Source: Neobacillus notoginsengisoli
GTDB lineage: Bacteria > Bacillota > Bacilli > Bacillales > Cytobacillaceae
Assembly: GCF_003515685.1 (NCBI RefSeq)
Contig: NZ_QWEG01000004.1
Location: 124,001-188,000 of the forward strand
Direction: 5' to 3'
Length of the DNA stretch: 64,000 bases
Below are positions 1 through 8,536 of this stretch, piece after piece (within the stretch, counting starts at the first letter, position 1; the number at the start of each line of letters is the position of its first letter). The notes under the pieces were generated by a model. The model was not told the origin of the DNA. It worked only from the letters and a program-made list of their open reading frames with translations, and searched no databases. The position numbers were made by a program, and so were the translations under genes.

Positions 1-83
1 AATTCCTGGGAATGTTGTCACTCATCGGTTTTAAAACGGAATTGCCCCATAAATTTACAAAATAAGTATATTGAGGTGCACGA

Positions 84-683
84 ATGAAATCAGAGAAAGA
101 GAAAATGCTCGCAGGTGAAATGTATGTGCCTGCTGATCCTGAACTGGTGGAGGGCCGCCTGAATGCCCGCAAGCTGGTGAATGCCTACAACCGCACGGCG
201 GAAACTGAACTCGAAAAACGGACTGAAATTTTGCAGGAGCTTTTCGGATCTCTTGGCAAAAATAGTCTCATAGAGCCGGACTTCCGTTGTGATTATGGCT
301 CCAATATTTATACTGGCGAAAATTTCTACGCTAATTTCAACTGTGTGATCCTTGACGTTTGTGAAGTCCGTTTCGGGGATAATTGTATGCTTGCTCCAGG
401 CGTGCATATTTACACAGCAACCCATCCGCTTCATCCAGTCGAGCGGAATTCAGGCCGCGAATTCGGAAAGCCGGTTACAATCGGCAACAACGTCTGGATT
501 GGCGGGCGTGCAGTCATTAATCCGGGCGTGACAATTGGTGACAATGCCGTTATTGCGTCAGGAGCGGTCGTGACGAAGGACGTTCCTGCTAATGTGGTTG
601 TCGGAGGGAATCCGGCGAAAATTATTAAGCATATTGAAATGTGGAATCATAAGGCTGACTCTTCATTTTCCCAACTTTATTAG
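84..683 (+). CDS. maa: maltose/galactoside-type O-acetyltransferase
   Basis: A 199-residue acetyltransferase of the left-handed beta-helix (hexapeptide-repeat) family, which moves an acetyl group from acetyl-CoA to sugar hydroxyls in the cytoplasm. The N-terminal maltose-acetyltransferase cap (residues about 5-60) is followed by hexapeptide turns at about 70-185, including IGNNVWIGG. The catalytic His is expected to be H114 in the ATHP motif. Length fits the family. The ATG is preceded by GAGGTG. The gene is convergent with the symporter gene and they share a bidirectional terminator. Substrate choice (maltose, glucose or other) cannot be read from sequence. Confidence 0.9.
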   Translation: MKSEKEKMLAGEMYVPADPELVEGRLNARKLVNAYNRTAETELEKRTEILQELFGSLGKNSLIEPDFRCDYGSNIYTGENFYANFNCVILDVCEVRFGDNCMLAPGVHIYTATHPLHPVERNSGREFGKPVTIGNNVWIGGRAVINPGVTIGDNAVIASGAVVTKDVPANVVVGGNPAKIIKHIEMWNHKADSSFSQLY

Positions 684-718
684 AAGTTTCGGGAACAGTC
701 CGAAAAATAGATCACTAC

Positions 719-746
719 AAAACCGGCTATGAGTTCCATAGCCGGT
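719..746. terminator. bidirectional intrinsic terminator
   Basis: The 9-bp arms ACCGGCTAT and ATAGCCGGT enclose a 7-nt loop, with T-rich sequence on both sides. It lies between the convergent maa and symporter genes. Confidence 0.75.
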
Positions 747-754
747 CTGTATTT

Positions 755-2281
755 TTATAAGCCTGTATTCGCTTTTACTAGAATCCTATCAAAATCTCTC
801 GCATTCTCCCTCTTAGTTGAGAGAAGAGTGCCGAAAATTGCCGCTAGGAAGCCAAGTGGAATGGAAACGATGCCTGGATTTGTTAAGGTGACAAGCGGCT
901 TGCCAACGAAAATGGCGGCTCCAACCTCTGGAGACCAGATATTCGGGGAGATTGCGACCATGACAAGGGCACTCATTAAACCAACGATCATCCCTGTAAT
1001 TGCACCGGTTGTATTGAACTTTTTCCAAAAAATCGTCAGTAAAATAATCGGCAGGTTGGCGCTGGCCGCGACTGCAAATGCGAGCGCGACTAGGAACGCT
1101 ACGTTCATCTTTTGTGCGAAAAGAGCCAATACAATTGACAGGACGGCAACGCCGATGGATGCAAACCGCGCAACCTTGACCTGCTGTTTCTCCGTGGCGT
1201 TCCCTTTTTTAATAATATGCGCATAGAAATCGTGCGCGAATGCCGAAGCCGCTGAAAGAACAAGCCCGGCTACTACTGCAAGAATGGTTGCAAAAGCAAC
1301 AGCGGATATGAAAGCAAAAAGGAATTCCCCTCCGATGGCCTCAGCAAGAAGCGGTGCAGCCATATTGCCAGCGGCATTGGCGGCGACGATTTTTTCATAG
1401 CCAACAAACGCAGCGGCACCAAAGCCGAGGAAGACTGTCATCACATAGAAAATACCGATAATCCAGGTTGCGTAAATGACAGACTTCCGAGCTGTTATCG
1501 CATCCTTAACCGTGAAAAAGCGGATTAGGATATGCGGGAGCCCGGCCGTACCCAACACAAGAGCAAGGTTTAGCGAAAGTGTATCCAAGGGGTTCTTGAA
1601 TTTATTTCCGGGATTTAAAAAAGCTTCGCCAAGCGGGGTGGCGGTTTTCATTTCATTAAACATTTTCACAACACTATAATCAAATTTTGCAAAAACAATC
1701 ATGGAAATGATAAAAGTCCCTAACATCAAGAGGACTGCCTTCGCAATCTGAACCCATGAAGTGGCTGTCATTCCGCCGAAAACAACGTAAATTGTCATGA
1801 GCGTACCGACAATGAGCACTGAATAGACATAATCGATGCCGAGCAGCAGTTTAATGAGCGCACCGGCGCCGACCAGCTGGGCAATCATATAAAAAATGGA
1901 GATCGTAATCGTATTAAGGGCCACAACACCACGAACTTTTTTTTCCTTAAACCGGGCAGCAATCATATCCGCCATTGTGTATTTCCCAAGATTCCGCAAA
2001 GGTTCTGCAACAAGATAAAGAACAACAAGGTAGGCAACGAGGAAACCGATACTGTAGAAGAAGCCATCGAAGCCCGATAAGGCGACCATCCCGGCAATGC
2101 CGAGGAAGGAGGCGGCGGACATATAATCACCGGCGATGGCCAGCCCGTTCTGAAACCCGGTCAGGCTTGAATCCGCTGTATAAAAATCACTGGTTGTCTT
2201 AGTTCTTTTTGAAGCAAAATACGTAATCACGAGAGTAAGGAGGACAATGGCTAAAAAAAGTAAAAACGCTACAGTATTCAT
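755..2281 (-). CDS. cation/acetate-type sodium:solute symporter
   Basis: A 508-residue membrane protein of the solute:sodium symporter family (ActP/YwcA type) with about 13 hydrophobic segments along its length. The stretch near residues 50-66, containing GDYMSAASFLG, is typical of the ActP subgroup. The likely role is uptake of acetate or another short monocarboxylate with Na+ or H+. It is translationally coupled to the upstream DUF485 gene: start and stop overlap by 4 nt, the usual pairing for this transporter. Length is slightly below E. coli ActP. The exact substrate is inferred. Confidence 0.88.
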   Translation of the reverse strand: MNTVAFLLFLAIVLLTLVITYFASKRTKTTSDFYTADSSLTGFQNGLAIAGDYMSAASFLGIAGMVALSGFDGFFYSIGFLVAYLVVLYLVAEPLRNLGKYTMADMIAARFKEKKVRGVVALNTITISIFYMIAQLVGAGALIKLLLGIDYVYSVLIVGTLMTIYVVFGGMTATSWVQIAKAVLLMLGTFIISMIVFAKFDYSVVKMFNEMKTATPLGEAFLNPGNKFKNPLDTLSLNLALVLGTAGLPHILIRFFTVKDAITARKSVIYATWIIGIFYVMTVFLGFGAAAFVGYEKIVAANAAGNMAAPLLAEAIGGEFLFAFISAVAFATILAVVAGLVLSAASAFAHDFYAHIIKKGNATEKQQVKVARFASIGVAVLSIVLALFAQKMNVAFLVALAFAVAASANLPIILLTIFWKKFNTTGAITGMIVGLMSALVMVAISPNIWSPEVGAAIFVGKPLVTLTNPGIVSIPLGFLAAIFGTLLSTKRENARDFDRILVKANTGL

Positions 2282-2631
2282 CGCTGAGTCCTCCGTGCTT
2301 CATTCTGAATAATTCCCTCTACAAGGCGGTCAAATCTGGCCGCTTTTTTTGTATAGATAATGCACAAAGCCCATGTCATGATAAATTGGGCAAAAGCAAA
2401 TACCCATGCCCAGCTAATTGGGCCAAACGCAGGGTTGTTCAGGACAGTTGAATACGCGGTCAAGATCGGCAGGGTAAAGTAAAAGGCCATGAAGAACAGG
2501 GTGGATGGCAGTAAAAATTTCCGTTTTTCCCGAAGCAGTTGCTGAAAAGAAGGTGATTGGACGATTTTTGAATAATCTAAAGGTGGGGGTGGATGATCTT
2601 TTTTCTTTAATTGGCTTCCCGTCAATGCCAT
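2278..2631 (-). CDS. DUF485 membrane protein, symporter partner
   Basis: A 117-residue protein with a cytoplasmic N-terminus, two hydrophobic segments (about residues 40-62 and 73-95) and a charged tail. It matches the DUF485 family (YjcH/YwcB type), which is almost always encoded immediately upstream of ActP-like symporters, as here with a 4-nt overlap. Its role is not established; an accessory role in transporter assembly or activity is inferred from the constant linkage. Confidence 0.85.
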   Translation of the reverse strand: MALTGSQLKKKDHPPPPLDYSKIVQSPSFQQLLREKRKFLLPSTLFFMAFYFTLPILTAYSTVLNNPAFGPISWAWVFAFAQFIMTWALCIIYTKKAARFDRLVEGIIQNEARRTQR

Positions 2632-2851
2632 TACGAATTCCTCCTTGGTCGAAAAGAATAGATTCTAGCAAAATCACGGTTATTATATAACTATCTAAAT
2701 AATTAGTAAATTCTGAACCCGTTTGACTATTGGGGGAGTTTTAAAATTTTCCCAACATGTACAAAGGCTTGATTCACGACTGTTTTTTTCCGTCCGTTTA
2801 GTTTTATAATTAGGTAATTGATAATTCTGGAAATGAAAAGAGGCGTATAAA

Positions 2852-3400
2852 TTGCTTGGAGTAAAAACGGTTTATTTGATCCGACATTGCAAGGCAGAAG
2901 GACAGGAGCCTAATGCGAAGCTTACTTCACTAGGGGAAAGCCAGGCGAATGAGCTTGCGCAGTTTCTTAAAGGAAAACAAATCGATACGATAGGTTCCAG
3001 TCCGTTTAATAGGGCGGTTTCAACCATTCGCCCTTTTGCAAAAGAGGCCGAAATCGAGATGGAAACGGATGAAAGGCTTGCCGAACGGGTGCTATGCTCG
3101 GGAGAAAATCCAAATTGGCCGAATATGCTGGAGCGGTCGTTCAATGATCCGGAATTGGCATTTGAAGGTGGGGAGTCCGGCGCGGCGGCTACAAAGAGGG
3201 GCTTGAAAGCAATCAATGCAATCCTTGCAAAAACGAAAAAGTACGCGGCGGTGGTCACGCACGGGAACTTGATGGCTCTGATTCTCAAATACTATGATGA
3301 AAGCTTTGGCTTTGAAGAGTGGAAGGCACTCTCGAATCCGGATGTGTATGAGATCAGGTTTGAGGGTGAAAAGCCGGAGATTCATAGAGTGTGGGGGTAA
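2852..3400 (+). CDS. histidine phosphatase family protein
   Basis: A 182-residue protein of the phosphoglycerate-mutase-like histidine phosphatase superfamily. The catalytic RH motif is at residues 11-12 (LIRHCKAEG), and a second conserved His lies in THGN near residue 145. These enzymes form a phospho-histidine intermediate; the substrate here is unknown. The start is a TTG preceded by AAGAGG. An acetyltransferase gene begins 19 nt after the stop, so the two probably share a transcript. A sigma-A-like TATAAT lies at 2805-2810. Confidence 0.82.
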   Translation: MLGVKTVYLIRHCKAEGQEPNAKLTSLGESQANELAQFLKGKQIDTIGSSPFNRAVSTIRPFAKEAEIEMETDERLAERVLCSGENPNWPNMLERSFNDPELAFEGGESGAAATKRGLKAINAILAKTKKYAAVVTHGNLMALILKYYDESFGFEEWKALSNPDVYEIRFEGEKPEIHRVWG

Positions 3401-3419
3401 TACAAGGAAGGGGAGCGTT

Positions 3420-4166
3420 ATGGAACAGGTGAAACAGATTGAAAGCTTGTTCGGGTCGGACTTCAATCTATTGGCAGGGTTGCCAATATCTATTGTTCTA
3501 GAGCAAAAGGTGCCAGGGGAACTCAATGAATGGGAAAGCAAGATTACAAAACTCATCGAAATTTCCCGCCAAATGGGCGTCGAGCGGACAGGAGTCACGA
3601 TCCATACAGGGAACCCGGAAGCAGGAAGGCTTCTCGTTGAAAAGGGATTTGAACATTTCTCCTCGAAAGTGGATGTGCACAAAGATTTAAAGAACCATGA
3701 AGCTTCCGCAAAAAAGACCAGTTGGCGATCGCTTGAAAGCACGGATTTGTCCGAAGAGGAGTTCAAAGATTATTGGGAACAGGCAATGAGTTTTTCTGCG
3801 AACCAAGCTTCAACCCTGACGATGGACCAGCAGCTGGAATCGGTGAGGACAGAACTTGGTGAAGGCTGGCCGAGCGTTTGCAGAGTCTTTTTTGAAGGCG
3901 AAACAGCGATTGGAGTGGCGATTCCGCATATTGAGCCCGGAATGCCCGGCGAGGGAAGGCTGTTCTATTTCGGAATCTTGCCTAGTGCCAGGGGACGGGG
4001 ACTTGGTTCATTTTTGCATAAAGAAGCCCTTTCAATGCTGAAGGAAATTGGGGCGGAGGTTTATGTGGGCAGCACGCATGTTGCCAATGTGGCGATGCAG
4101 CGGGTGTTTGAGCGGAATGGCTGCGAGGTGAGGGCTTATACGGAGTCGTATTATTTGTATTTTTAA
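3420..4166 (+). CDS. GNAT family N-acetyltransferase
   Basis: A 248-residue GNAT acetyltransferase. The C-terminal half carries the acetyl-CoA loop ARGRGLGSF followed by a helix and the NVAMQRVFERNG segment typical of the fold. The N-terminal half looks like a degenerate second GNAT module. The start is set at ATG 3420, which has AAGGAAGGGGAG upstream; an in-frame reading that begins earlier would run into the preceding phosphatase gene. Acceptor substrate unknown. Confidence 0.8.
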   Translation: MEQVKQIESLFGSDFNLLAGLPISIVLEQKVPGELNEWESKITKLIEISRQMGVERTGVTIHTGNPEAGRLLVEKGFEHFSSKVDVHKDLKNHEASAKKTSWRSLESTDLSEEEFKDYWEQAMSFSANQASTLTMDQQLESVRTELGEGWPSVCRVFFEGETAIGVAIPHIEPGMPGEGRLFYFGILPSARGRGLGSFLHKEALSMLKEIGAEVYVGSTHVANVAMQRVFERNGCEVRAYTESYYLYF

Positions 4167-4205
4167 CATTTGGCAACCCTTTTTCTGGTAAACTGATAGT
4201 GGGAC

Positions 4206-4236
4206 AGGCCTGGCACGGTGGCATGCCAGGCTTTAT
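4206..4236 (+). terminator. intrinsic terminator
   Basis: The 8-bp arms GCCTGGCA and TGCCAGGC are followed by TTTATTTATATTT. It closes the phosphatase/acetyltransferase unit. Confidence 0.75.
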
Positions 4237-4243
4237 TTATATT

Positions 4244-4269
4244 TGCCACAGATTGCGCTCATATCCGTC
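4244..4269 (+). promoter_or_regulatory. candidate ECF-sigma promoter before the sigma gene
   Basis: TGCCAC, a 16-nt gap, then CGTC, ending 31 nt before the sigma factor ATG. ECF promoters of the Bacillus SigX/SigW/SigM group are TGAAAC-N16/17-CGTA, CGTC or CGAC. The -35 is imperfect, so autoregulation is only suggested. Confidence 0.4.
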
Positions 4270-4300
4270 TACTAGTTGAGAGGAAAGCGGAGGAAACCCA

Positions 4301-4831
4301 ATGTTGAGGAAAGAGATCATTTCAGAGTGGTTCCAGCAATATAGCCATGATGTGTATAATTTTTTAATCTATTATACGGGCAAAAGGGATGTCGAGGACC
4401 TTGTTCAGGAGACATTCATTAAGGCATTGAAGGGTTTGGAACGGTTCAATTACAATTCAAGTCCAAAAACATGGCTGTTTACGATTGCGCGGAATTTAGC
4501 GATTGATGACGCGAGAAAGAAGAAAAACAGGATTTGGGACAAAATAACCCGGTTTGAGCAGCAGCCGGAGGGTGTCGACTCGGAGACACCGGAAACGATT
4601 TTTGAGGCGAACGAGCAGGCAGAAGAGCTGCTTGCGGCCATCCAGAAGCTGAAACAGAATTATCGGGAAGTTGTGATTTTAAGGGGGATAAAGGAATTAA
4701 GTGTCGCGGAAACGGCGGCGGTGTTGAATTGGACCGAGGATATGGTTAGGACGAATTACCATCGCGCGCTTAAAGTGCTCCGGAATCAAAGAGGAGGTGG
4801 CCTCAATGAGCGGTCAGGAAGAATTTCGTGA
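4301..4831 (+). CDS. sigX: ECF RNA polymerase sigma factor, SigX-like
   Basis: A 176-residue group 4 (ECF) sigma factor. Region 2 spans about residues 10-75 (DVEDLVQETFIKAL, then SSPKTWLFTIARN), and region 4 about 115-165 with the helix-turn-helix. By memory comparison the closest B. subtilis relative is SigX, which responds to envelope stress and cell-surface charge; the symbol is tentative. The next gene overlaps its 3' end by 26 nt and encodes a single-pass membrane protein, the usual sigma/anti-sigma arrangement. The ATG has AGCGGAGG upstream. Confidence 0.82.
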   Translation: MLRKEIISEWFQQYSHDVYNFLIYYTGKRDVEDLVQETFIKALKGLERFNYNSSPKTWLFTIARNLAIDDARKKKNRIWDKITRFEQQPEGVDSETPETIFEANEQAEELLAAIQKLKQNYREVVILRGIKELSVAETAAVLNWTEDMVRTNYHRALKVLRNQRGGGLNERSGRIS

Positions 4832-5444
4832 GCTGGAATCGGCATTGAAGGACCTTCCGCAGAAACAACTGAATGAGCAAACTTTTAAAACGATTCATCA
4901 ATCCATTCTCAAGGAGGCCGAACGGCTTGATCGGAAAGACCAGTGGATTGGTGTCATGAAACGGTCACTCGCCGGGTTGGCTGCAATCTTCGTGCTTGTG
5001 TTTGTCGGTTATATCCTAGCGAATCATAGCGGCTTTGACGGCTCGGAGTCGGCAAAAATGTCTGAAGATAAAGCAAGCGGAGGCAGAAGCGCCGTTGAAA
5101 AAGCGAACGGCAGTGATCGAACGGTTGAGGATCGGGCCGAGGTTTATTTCGATGGGGCTATAGATGTTGAAGCATTTGCTGGGGCTGAATCAGTCCGTGT
5201 GATTACTGACAAGGGGGAGATTGCGGCGGTAAGGGATATTTTTTTCCGCGCCGGTTGGGAGGATGCCAAAGTCAGCATGGAGCGGACTCCGGACTTCATT
5301 CTAAATGGCAAATATATCGTTTGGATTTCTTTTCGAGATGGAGTGGAAATATTATTTGAAGGCGAAAACAAGTACGCGATGCTGGCAAAAGAAGATTCGG
5401 AAACACTGGTTGAAATTTTGACAGGAAAGAAACCTGGTGATTGA
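4806..5444 (+). CDS. putative membrane anti-sigma factor
   Basis: A 212-residue protein with a cytoplasmic N-terminal part of about 55 residues, one transmembrane segment (about 56-76, SLAGLAAIFVLVFVGY) and an extracytoplasmic domain. It follows and overlaps the ECF sigma gene, so it is probably the cognate anti-sigma. No zinc-binding HxxxCxxC motif is visible, and it is shorter than B. subtilis RsiX. The start is ATG 4806, 8 nt after GAGGAGG; a GTG nine bases earlier lies inside that ribosome site. Function is inferred from context. Confidence 0.65.
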   Translation: MSGQEEFRELESALKDLPQKQLNEQTFKTIHQSILKEAERLDRKDQWIGVMKRSLAGLAAIFVLVFVGYILANHSGFDGSESAKMSEDKASGGRSAVEKANGSDRTVEDRAEVYFDGAIDVEAFAGAESVRVITDKGEIAAVRDIFFRAGWEDAKVSMERTPDFILNGKYIVWISFRDGVEILFEGENKYAMLAKEDSETLVEILTGKKPGD

Positions 5445-5463
5445 GTTGCCGGGGTTTTTTTTT
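5431..5463 (+). terminator. intrinsic terminator
   Basis: AACCTGG pairs with CCGGGGTT (one G-T pair), followed by nine T. It overlaps the end of the anti-sigma gene. Confidence 0.6.
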
Positions 5464-5544
5464 GCCAGGATGGAAAAGCTGAAACATATTGCCGCTTATT
5501 CCGTAAATAGAGATACAACTAGTAGAAATGGGGAGGACCTTTAG

Positions 5545-5742
5545 ATGAATACAGGCGATGTCATTTTTCAATTGATGACTATTTTTCTTATTGTTTTATT
5601 TTTCGTTTCGCTCGGATTTTTCGTCAAGGTTGTCCTTACGGGCCAGCGCCAAAAGGCAAATTCAATTATGCGGCTGGAGGAACGGCTCGATCGCACGGAG
5701 GAAAAGCTGGACCGAATTATTTCGTTGCTGGAGAAACAATAA
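5545..5742 (+). CDS. small membrane protein, DUF4083-like
   Basis: A 65-residue protein with one N-terminal transmembrane segment (about residues 8-30) and a charged amphipathic helix at about 38-63, with leucines and isoleucines in heptad-like spacing, probably a coiled coil. It resembles the short DUF4083 proteins of Bacillus, whose function is unknown. GGGGAGG precedes the ATG and a strong terminator follows at once, so it is a single-gene unit. Confidence 0.6.
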   Translation: MNTGDVIFQLMTIFLIVLFFVSLGFFVKVVLTGQRQKANSIMRLEERLDRTEEKLDRIISLLEKQ

Positions 5743-5790
5743 AAGCATAAGTTCCTGAACCAAGAGCGGGCCAGGGACTTATGCTTTTTA
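5741..5790 (+). terminator. intrinsic terminator
   Basis: A long stem: AAAAGCATAAGT pairs with ACTTATGC plus the T tract, with a further CCTG/CAGG pairing inside. It follows the small membrane protein stop directly. Confidence 0.85.
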
Positions 5791-5808
5791 AAATAACATT
5801 ATTTTAGG

Positions 5809-5880
5809 GATAGGTCAGCTTTTCCTTGATAGCAAGACACTTTTACTAGTGAAAATTCGCTAGGAATCTGGTGACCTATC
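5809..5880. repeat. 72-bp nested imperfect palindrome
   Basis: Outer arms GATAGGTCA (5809-5817) and TGACCTATC (5872-5880) enclose paired inner segments TTCC/GGAA, TAGC/GCTA and CACT/AGTG. No protein is encoded. It could be a small non-autonomous mobile element or a structured RNA; it ends 21 bases before the ECF promoter of the ykn operon. Confidence 0.55.
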
Positions 5881-5901
5881 AATTTTGCAAAAAAAGAAAA
5901 T

Positions 5902-5927
5902 TGAAACTATTTGGCAGTTCATACGTC
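5902..5927 (+). promoter_or_regulatory. ECF-sigma promoter for yknWXYZ
   Basis: An exact TGAAAC (5902-5907), 16-nt spacer and CGTC (5924-5927), about 100 nt before yknW. This fits the SigW/SigM/SigX promoter group. In B. subtilis yknWXYZ is SigW-dependent, and a SigX-like gene sits about 1.7 kb upstream here. Confidence 0.8.
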
Positions 5928-6027
5928 TTACATACTAGAGAAATTCGGGAAAGTGACCCATATCTATTTATAGGGGTGCCTAAATATGGTAAGTTTTCCA
6001 TAAGAGAAAAAAGAGGGGGAGCAGTTA

Positions 6028-6699
6028 ATGGAAACTCGAGTTGAAACAAACGTACAACAGCAGACGCCATCACTTCTTGGAATTTTTACTAGTCCGAGTG
6101 AGCAATTCGAAAGAATCAGGACCAATCCGAAGATCTGGATTCCGCTGTTGATTGTCGCAGTCGTCAATGCGGTTGGGATGGCTATGATGGCAATGATGAT
6201 GGATACGGATACGCTAATTAAGCAGGGAATCCCAGCGGAGAACGCAGAGATGTTCTTGACGGGGACAAGGATTGCGATGGTTGTGACCGGGGTATTAAGC
6301 CCGGGGATTGGGGCTGTCGTTTCTAGTGCCATCCAGCTGTTAATTGCAAAAATAGCCAAGGTCGGGGTATCGTTTAGGCAATTGTTCTCGATGAATACGT
6401 ACATAACGATTGTCACGGCTGTTGGACTTTTATTGAACAATGCTGTCGCGATGGCGATTAGGGCAAATCCCGAAACGCCAGTGACAAGCCTTGGCGGGCT
6501 GCTTGGTAAAGATCAGGCTGGTGTTCTTGGCTCCATCGAGTTTTTTGCCATTTGGGCAATGATTCTAACAGCCACCGGGCTTCATAAAACGGCACGTTTC
6601 TCCAAAGCACTTGCTTGGACCATCACCATTATCTTCTTCCTTATTGGACTCGGAATCGCGATGGTCGGCACTCTGCTTCAGGGGGCGCCTAAATTATAA
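6028..6699 (+). CDS. yknW: Yip1-domain membrane protein YknW
   Basis: A 223-residue membrane protein with a short cytoplasmic N-terminus (LGIFTSPSEQFERI is the usual Yip1-family lead-in) and about five transmembrane segments. It heads a four-gene operon with an adaptor, an ATPase and a permease, exactly as in B. subtilis yknWXYZ, where the Yip1 protein YknW helps the transporter protect against the SDP killing peptide. Its stop overlaps the next start (TAATG). Expression is probably from the ECF promoter about 100 nt upstream. Confidence 0.85.
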   Translation: METRVETNVQQQTPSLLGIFTSPSEQFERIRTNPKIWIPLLIVAVVNAVGMAMMAMMMDTDTLIKQGIPAENAEMFLTGTRIAMVVTGVLSPGIGAVVSSAIQLLIAKIAKVGVSFRQLFSMNTYITIVTAVGLLLNNAVAMAIRANPETPVTSLGGLLGKDQAGVLGSIEFFAIWAMILTATGLHKTARFSKALAWTITIIFFLIGLGIAMVGTLLQGAPKL

Positions 6700-7820
6700 T
6701 GAAAAAGAAAATACTCATTGGATCGCTCATAACTGTCGTGCTGTTGTCCATGATTGGCGTCAGTGTTTATCGTGAGGTTTATGCGCAAGGGCCTATTGTC
6801 AAGGTGATGGAAGTGAAGCAAGACGAAATTTCTTCGTACTTGATGGTTCCGGGTTCTGTTGCCCTGGAAGAGGAGCAGGCAGTCTATTTGTCACCAGAGC
6901 GCGGTACATTGAAAGACATTTTGGTAGAAGAAGGCCAGTCAATCAAAAAAGGGACGGTCCTGGCGAAGTTTGAAAATGCGCAGCTTCAGCTTGAAGCAGA
7001 ACAAAATACGTTATCACTTGAATCCAATAATATGAAAATTACCCAGCTTAAAAAGCAGCTCAGCGATTTGGAGAAGCAGGAAACGGAACTGTCCAGCGGG
7101 CTTCTTCCTGACCCGGCTGCCGAGGCGCAAATCACAGGCCAGATCAGCCAGGTGGAAATGGAGCTGAAGGTGGCTGAACTTGAATTAAAACAGGCAAATT
7201 TACAGAAGGAAAGTATTGAAAAAAGAACGGGAGAACTGGAGATTAAGAGTACGATAGACGGAATGGTCCTGCTTGTGGATGAAAGTGCCTCCCTTTCCGC
7301 TGCAGCTGGAGCCCAGCCGATTGTGCTGGTCGGCAAAATGGAGGGGCTGATTGCGAAAGGGCTTTTATCCGAATATGACACCTTGAAAGTCAGTGTCGGG
7401 CAAAAAGTCATTCTCCGATCTGACGCGGTTCCGGATCAGAATTGGCCAGGAGAGGTCACAAAGGTAAGTACGCTCCCTGACTCGCAAGCGGCGATGGCAG
7501 GATCGCAGGCAGTCCAATACCCTGTATTGGTCAAGCTTTCCGGCAAAAATCCTGTCCTGAAGCCGGGCTTCCAGGTCATTATGGAAATTGAAACAGAGAA
7601 AAAGACAGCGATTGTTCTTCCTGAGTCAGCCATTGTCGATGAAGAAGATGCTCAGTATGTGTATGTCGTGAAAAAAGGAATTGCACATAAGAAAGAGGTA
7701 AAAACAGGCATCATGACAGGTTCGAAGGTAGAAATAACCGAGGGAGTTAAGGAAAAGGACAAGGTAATTGCCAATCCGCCAGCAAAGATGAAGGACGGCA
7801 TGGAAGTGACCGTGAAATGA
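6699..7820 (+). CDS. yknX: membrane-fusion adaptor YknX (MacA-like)
   Basis: A 373-residue HlyD/MacA-type adaptor with one N-terminal membrane anchor (about residues 4-24), a lipoyl-like half-motif near 60-90, a long alpha-helical hairpin at about 95-180 rich in Q, L and E, a second lipoyl half and a C-terminal beta-barrel and membrane-proximal domain. It bridges the YknYZ ABC transporter and the outside of the cell. Start and stop overlap both neighbours, so the operon is translationally coupled. Confidence 0.88.
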   Translation: MKKKILIGSLITVVLLSMIGVSVYREVYAQGPIVKVMEVKQDEISSYLMVPGSVALEEEQAVYLSPERGTLKDILVEEGQSIKKGTVLAKFENAQLQLEAEQNTLSLESNNMKITQLKKQLSDLEKQETELSSGLLPDPAAEAQITGQISQVEMELKVAELELKQANLQKESIEKRTGELEIKSTIDGMVLLVDESASLSAAAGAQPIVLVGKMEGLIAKGLLSEYDTLKVSVGQKVILRSDAVPDQNWPGEVTKVSTLPDSQAAMAGSQAVQYPVLVKLSGKNPVLKPGFQVIMEIETEKKTAIVLPESAIVDEEDAQYVYVVKKGIAHKKEVKTGIMTGSKVEITEGVKEKDKVIANPPAKMKDGMEVTVK

Positions 7821-8536
7821 TTGAACTTCAATCGATCACAAAGTCATACACGGTAGGAACAGAACAATTAGATGTTTTGAAAAATGTGTCCGTCAAAATC
7901 GAGGATGGCGAATTTGTCGCGATTATGGGTCCTTCAGGCTCTGGAAAATCGACGCTCATGAACATTATCGGCTGCCTCGATAAAGTGTCCAAAGGAACGT
8001 ATCTCCTCGACGGAGAGGATGTTTCTGATTATAAGGAGCCTGACTTAGCAAGGGTCAGAAATGAGTCGATCGGGTTTGTATTTCAGCAATTCCATCTGTT
8101 GCCGCGCCTGACCGCGTTGAAAAACGTCGAATTGCCAATGATTTATGCAGGCATTTCTAAAGATGAAAGGACGGAACGGGCAGCAGAGGCATTGGAGAAG
8201 ATGGGCCTCGAAGACAGGATGGACCATTTGCCCAATGCCCTTTCCGGCGGGCAAAAGCAACGGGTCGCCATAGCTAGGGCGATTGTCAACAGGCCTTCCC
8301 TCATTCTTGCGGATGAACCGACGGGAGCGCTAGATACGAAAACGAGCCGGACGATTATGGAGCAGTTTCAAAGGTTGAACAGAGAAGGCGTCACCGTGAT
8401 TGTCGTGACCCATGAGCCGGAAATCGCCGAATATGCGAACAGGACGATTATGGTCAGGGACGGGGAAATCGTTCCTTCGGCTTCCGTCGAGCGCAAATGG
8501 GGTGCTCCTTCGCTGGAATGGGGTGACGGCGGATGA
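7817..8536 (+). CDS. yknY: ABC transporter ATP-binding protein YknY (MacB-type)
   Basis: A 239-residue ATPase of the LolD/MacB branch. Walker [10 protein letters not shown] is at residues 38-46, signature LSGGQ near 142 and Walker B LILADEP near 163, followed by the H-loop THEP. It powers the FtsX-fold permease encoded next. It overlaps yknX by 4 nt and yknZ by 4 nt. Confidence 0.92.
   Translation: MIELQSITKSYTVGTEQLDVLKNVSVKIEDGEFVAIMGPSGSGKSTLMNIIGCLDKVSKGTYLLDGEDVSDYKEPDLARVRNESIGFVFQQFHLLPRLTALKNVELPMIYAGISKDERTERAAEALEKMGLEDRMDHLPNALSGGQKQRVAIARAIVNRPSLILADEPTGALDTKTSRTIMEQFQRLNREGVTVIVVTHEPEIAEYANRTIMVRDGEIVPSASVERKWGAPSLEWGDGG

Noticed and set aside
90-434. Minus-strand open frame inside the acetyltransferase gene
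   Set aside because: Shadow of a clear hexapeptide-repeat enzyme; no family features.
3294-3419. Longer N-terminus for the GNAT protein
   Set aside because: It overlaps the 3' end of the phosphatase gene in another frame and has no ribosome site; ATG 3420 has a strong one.
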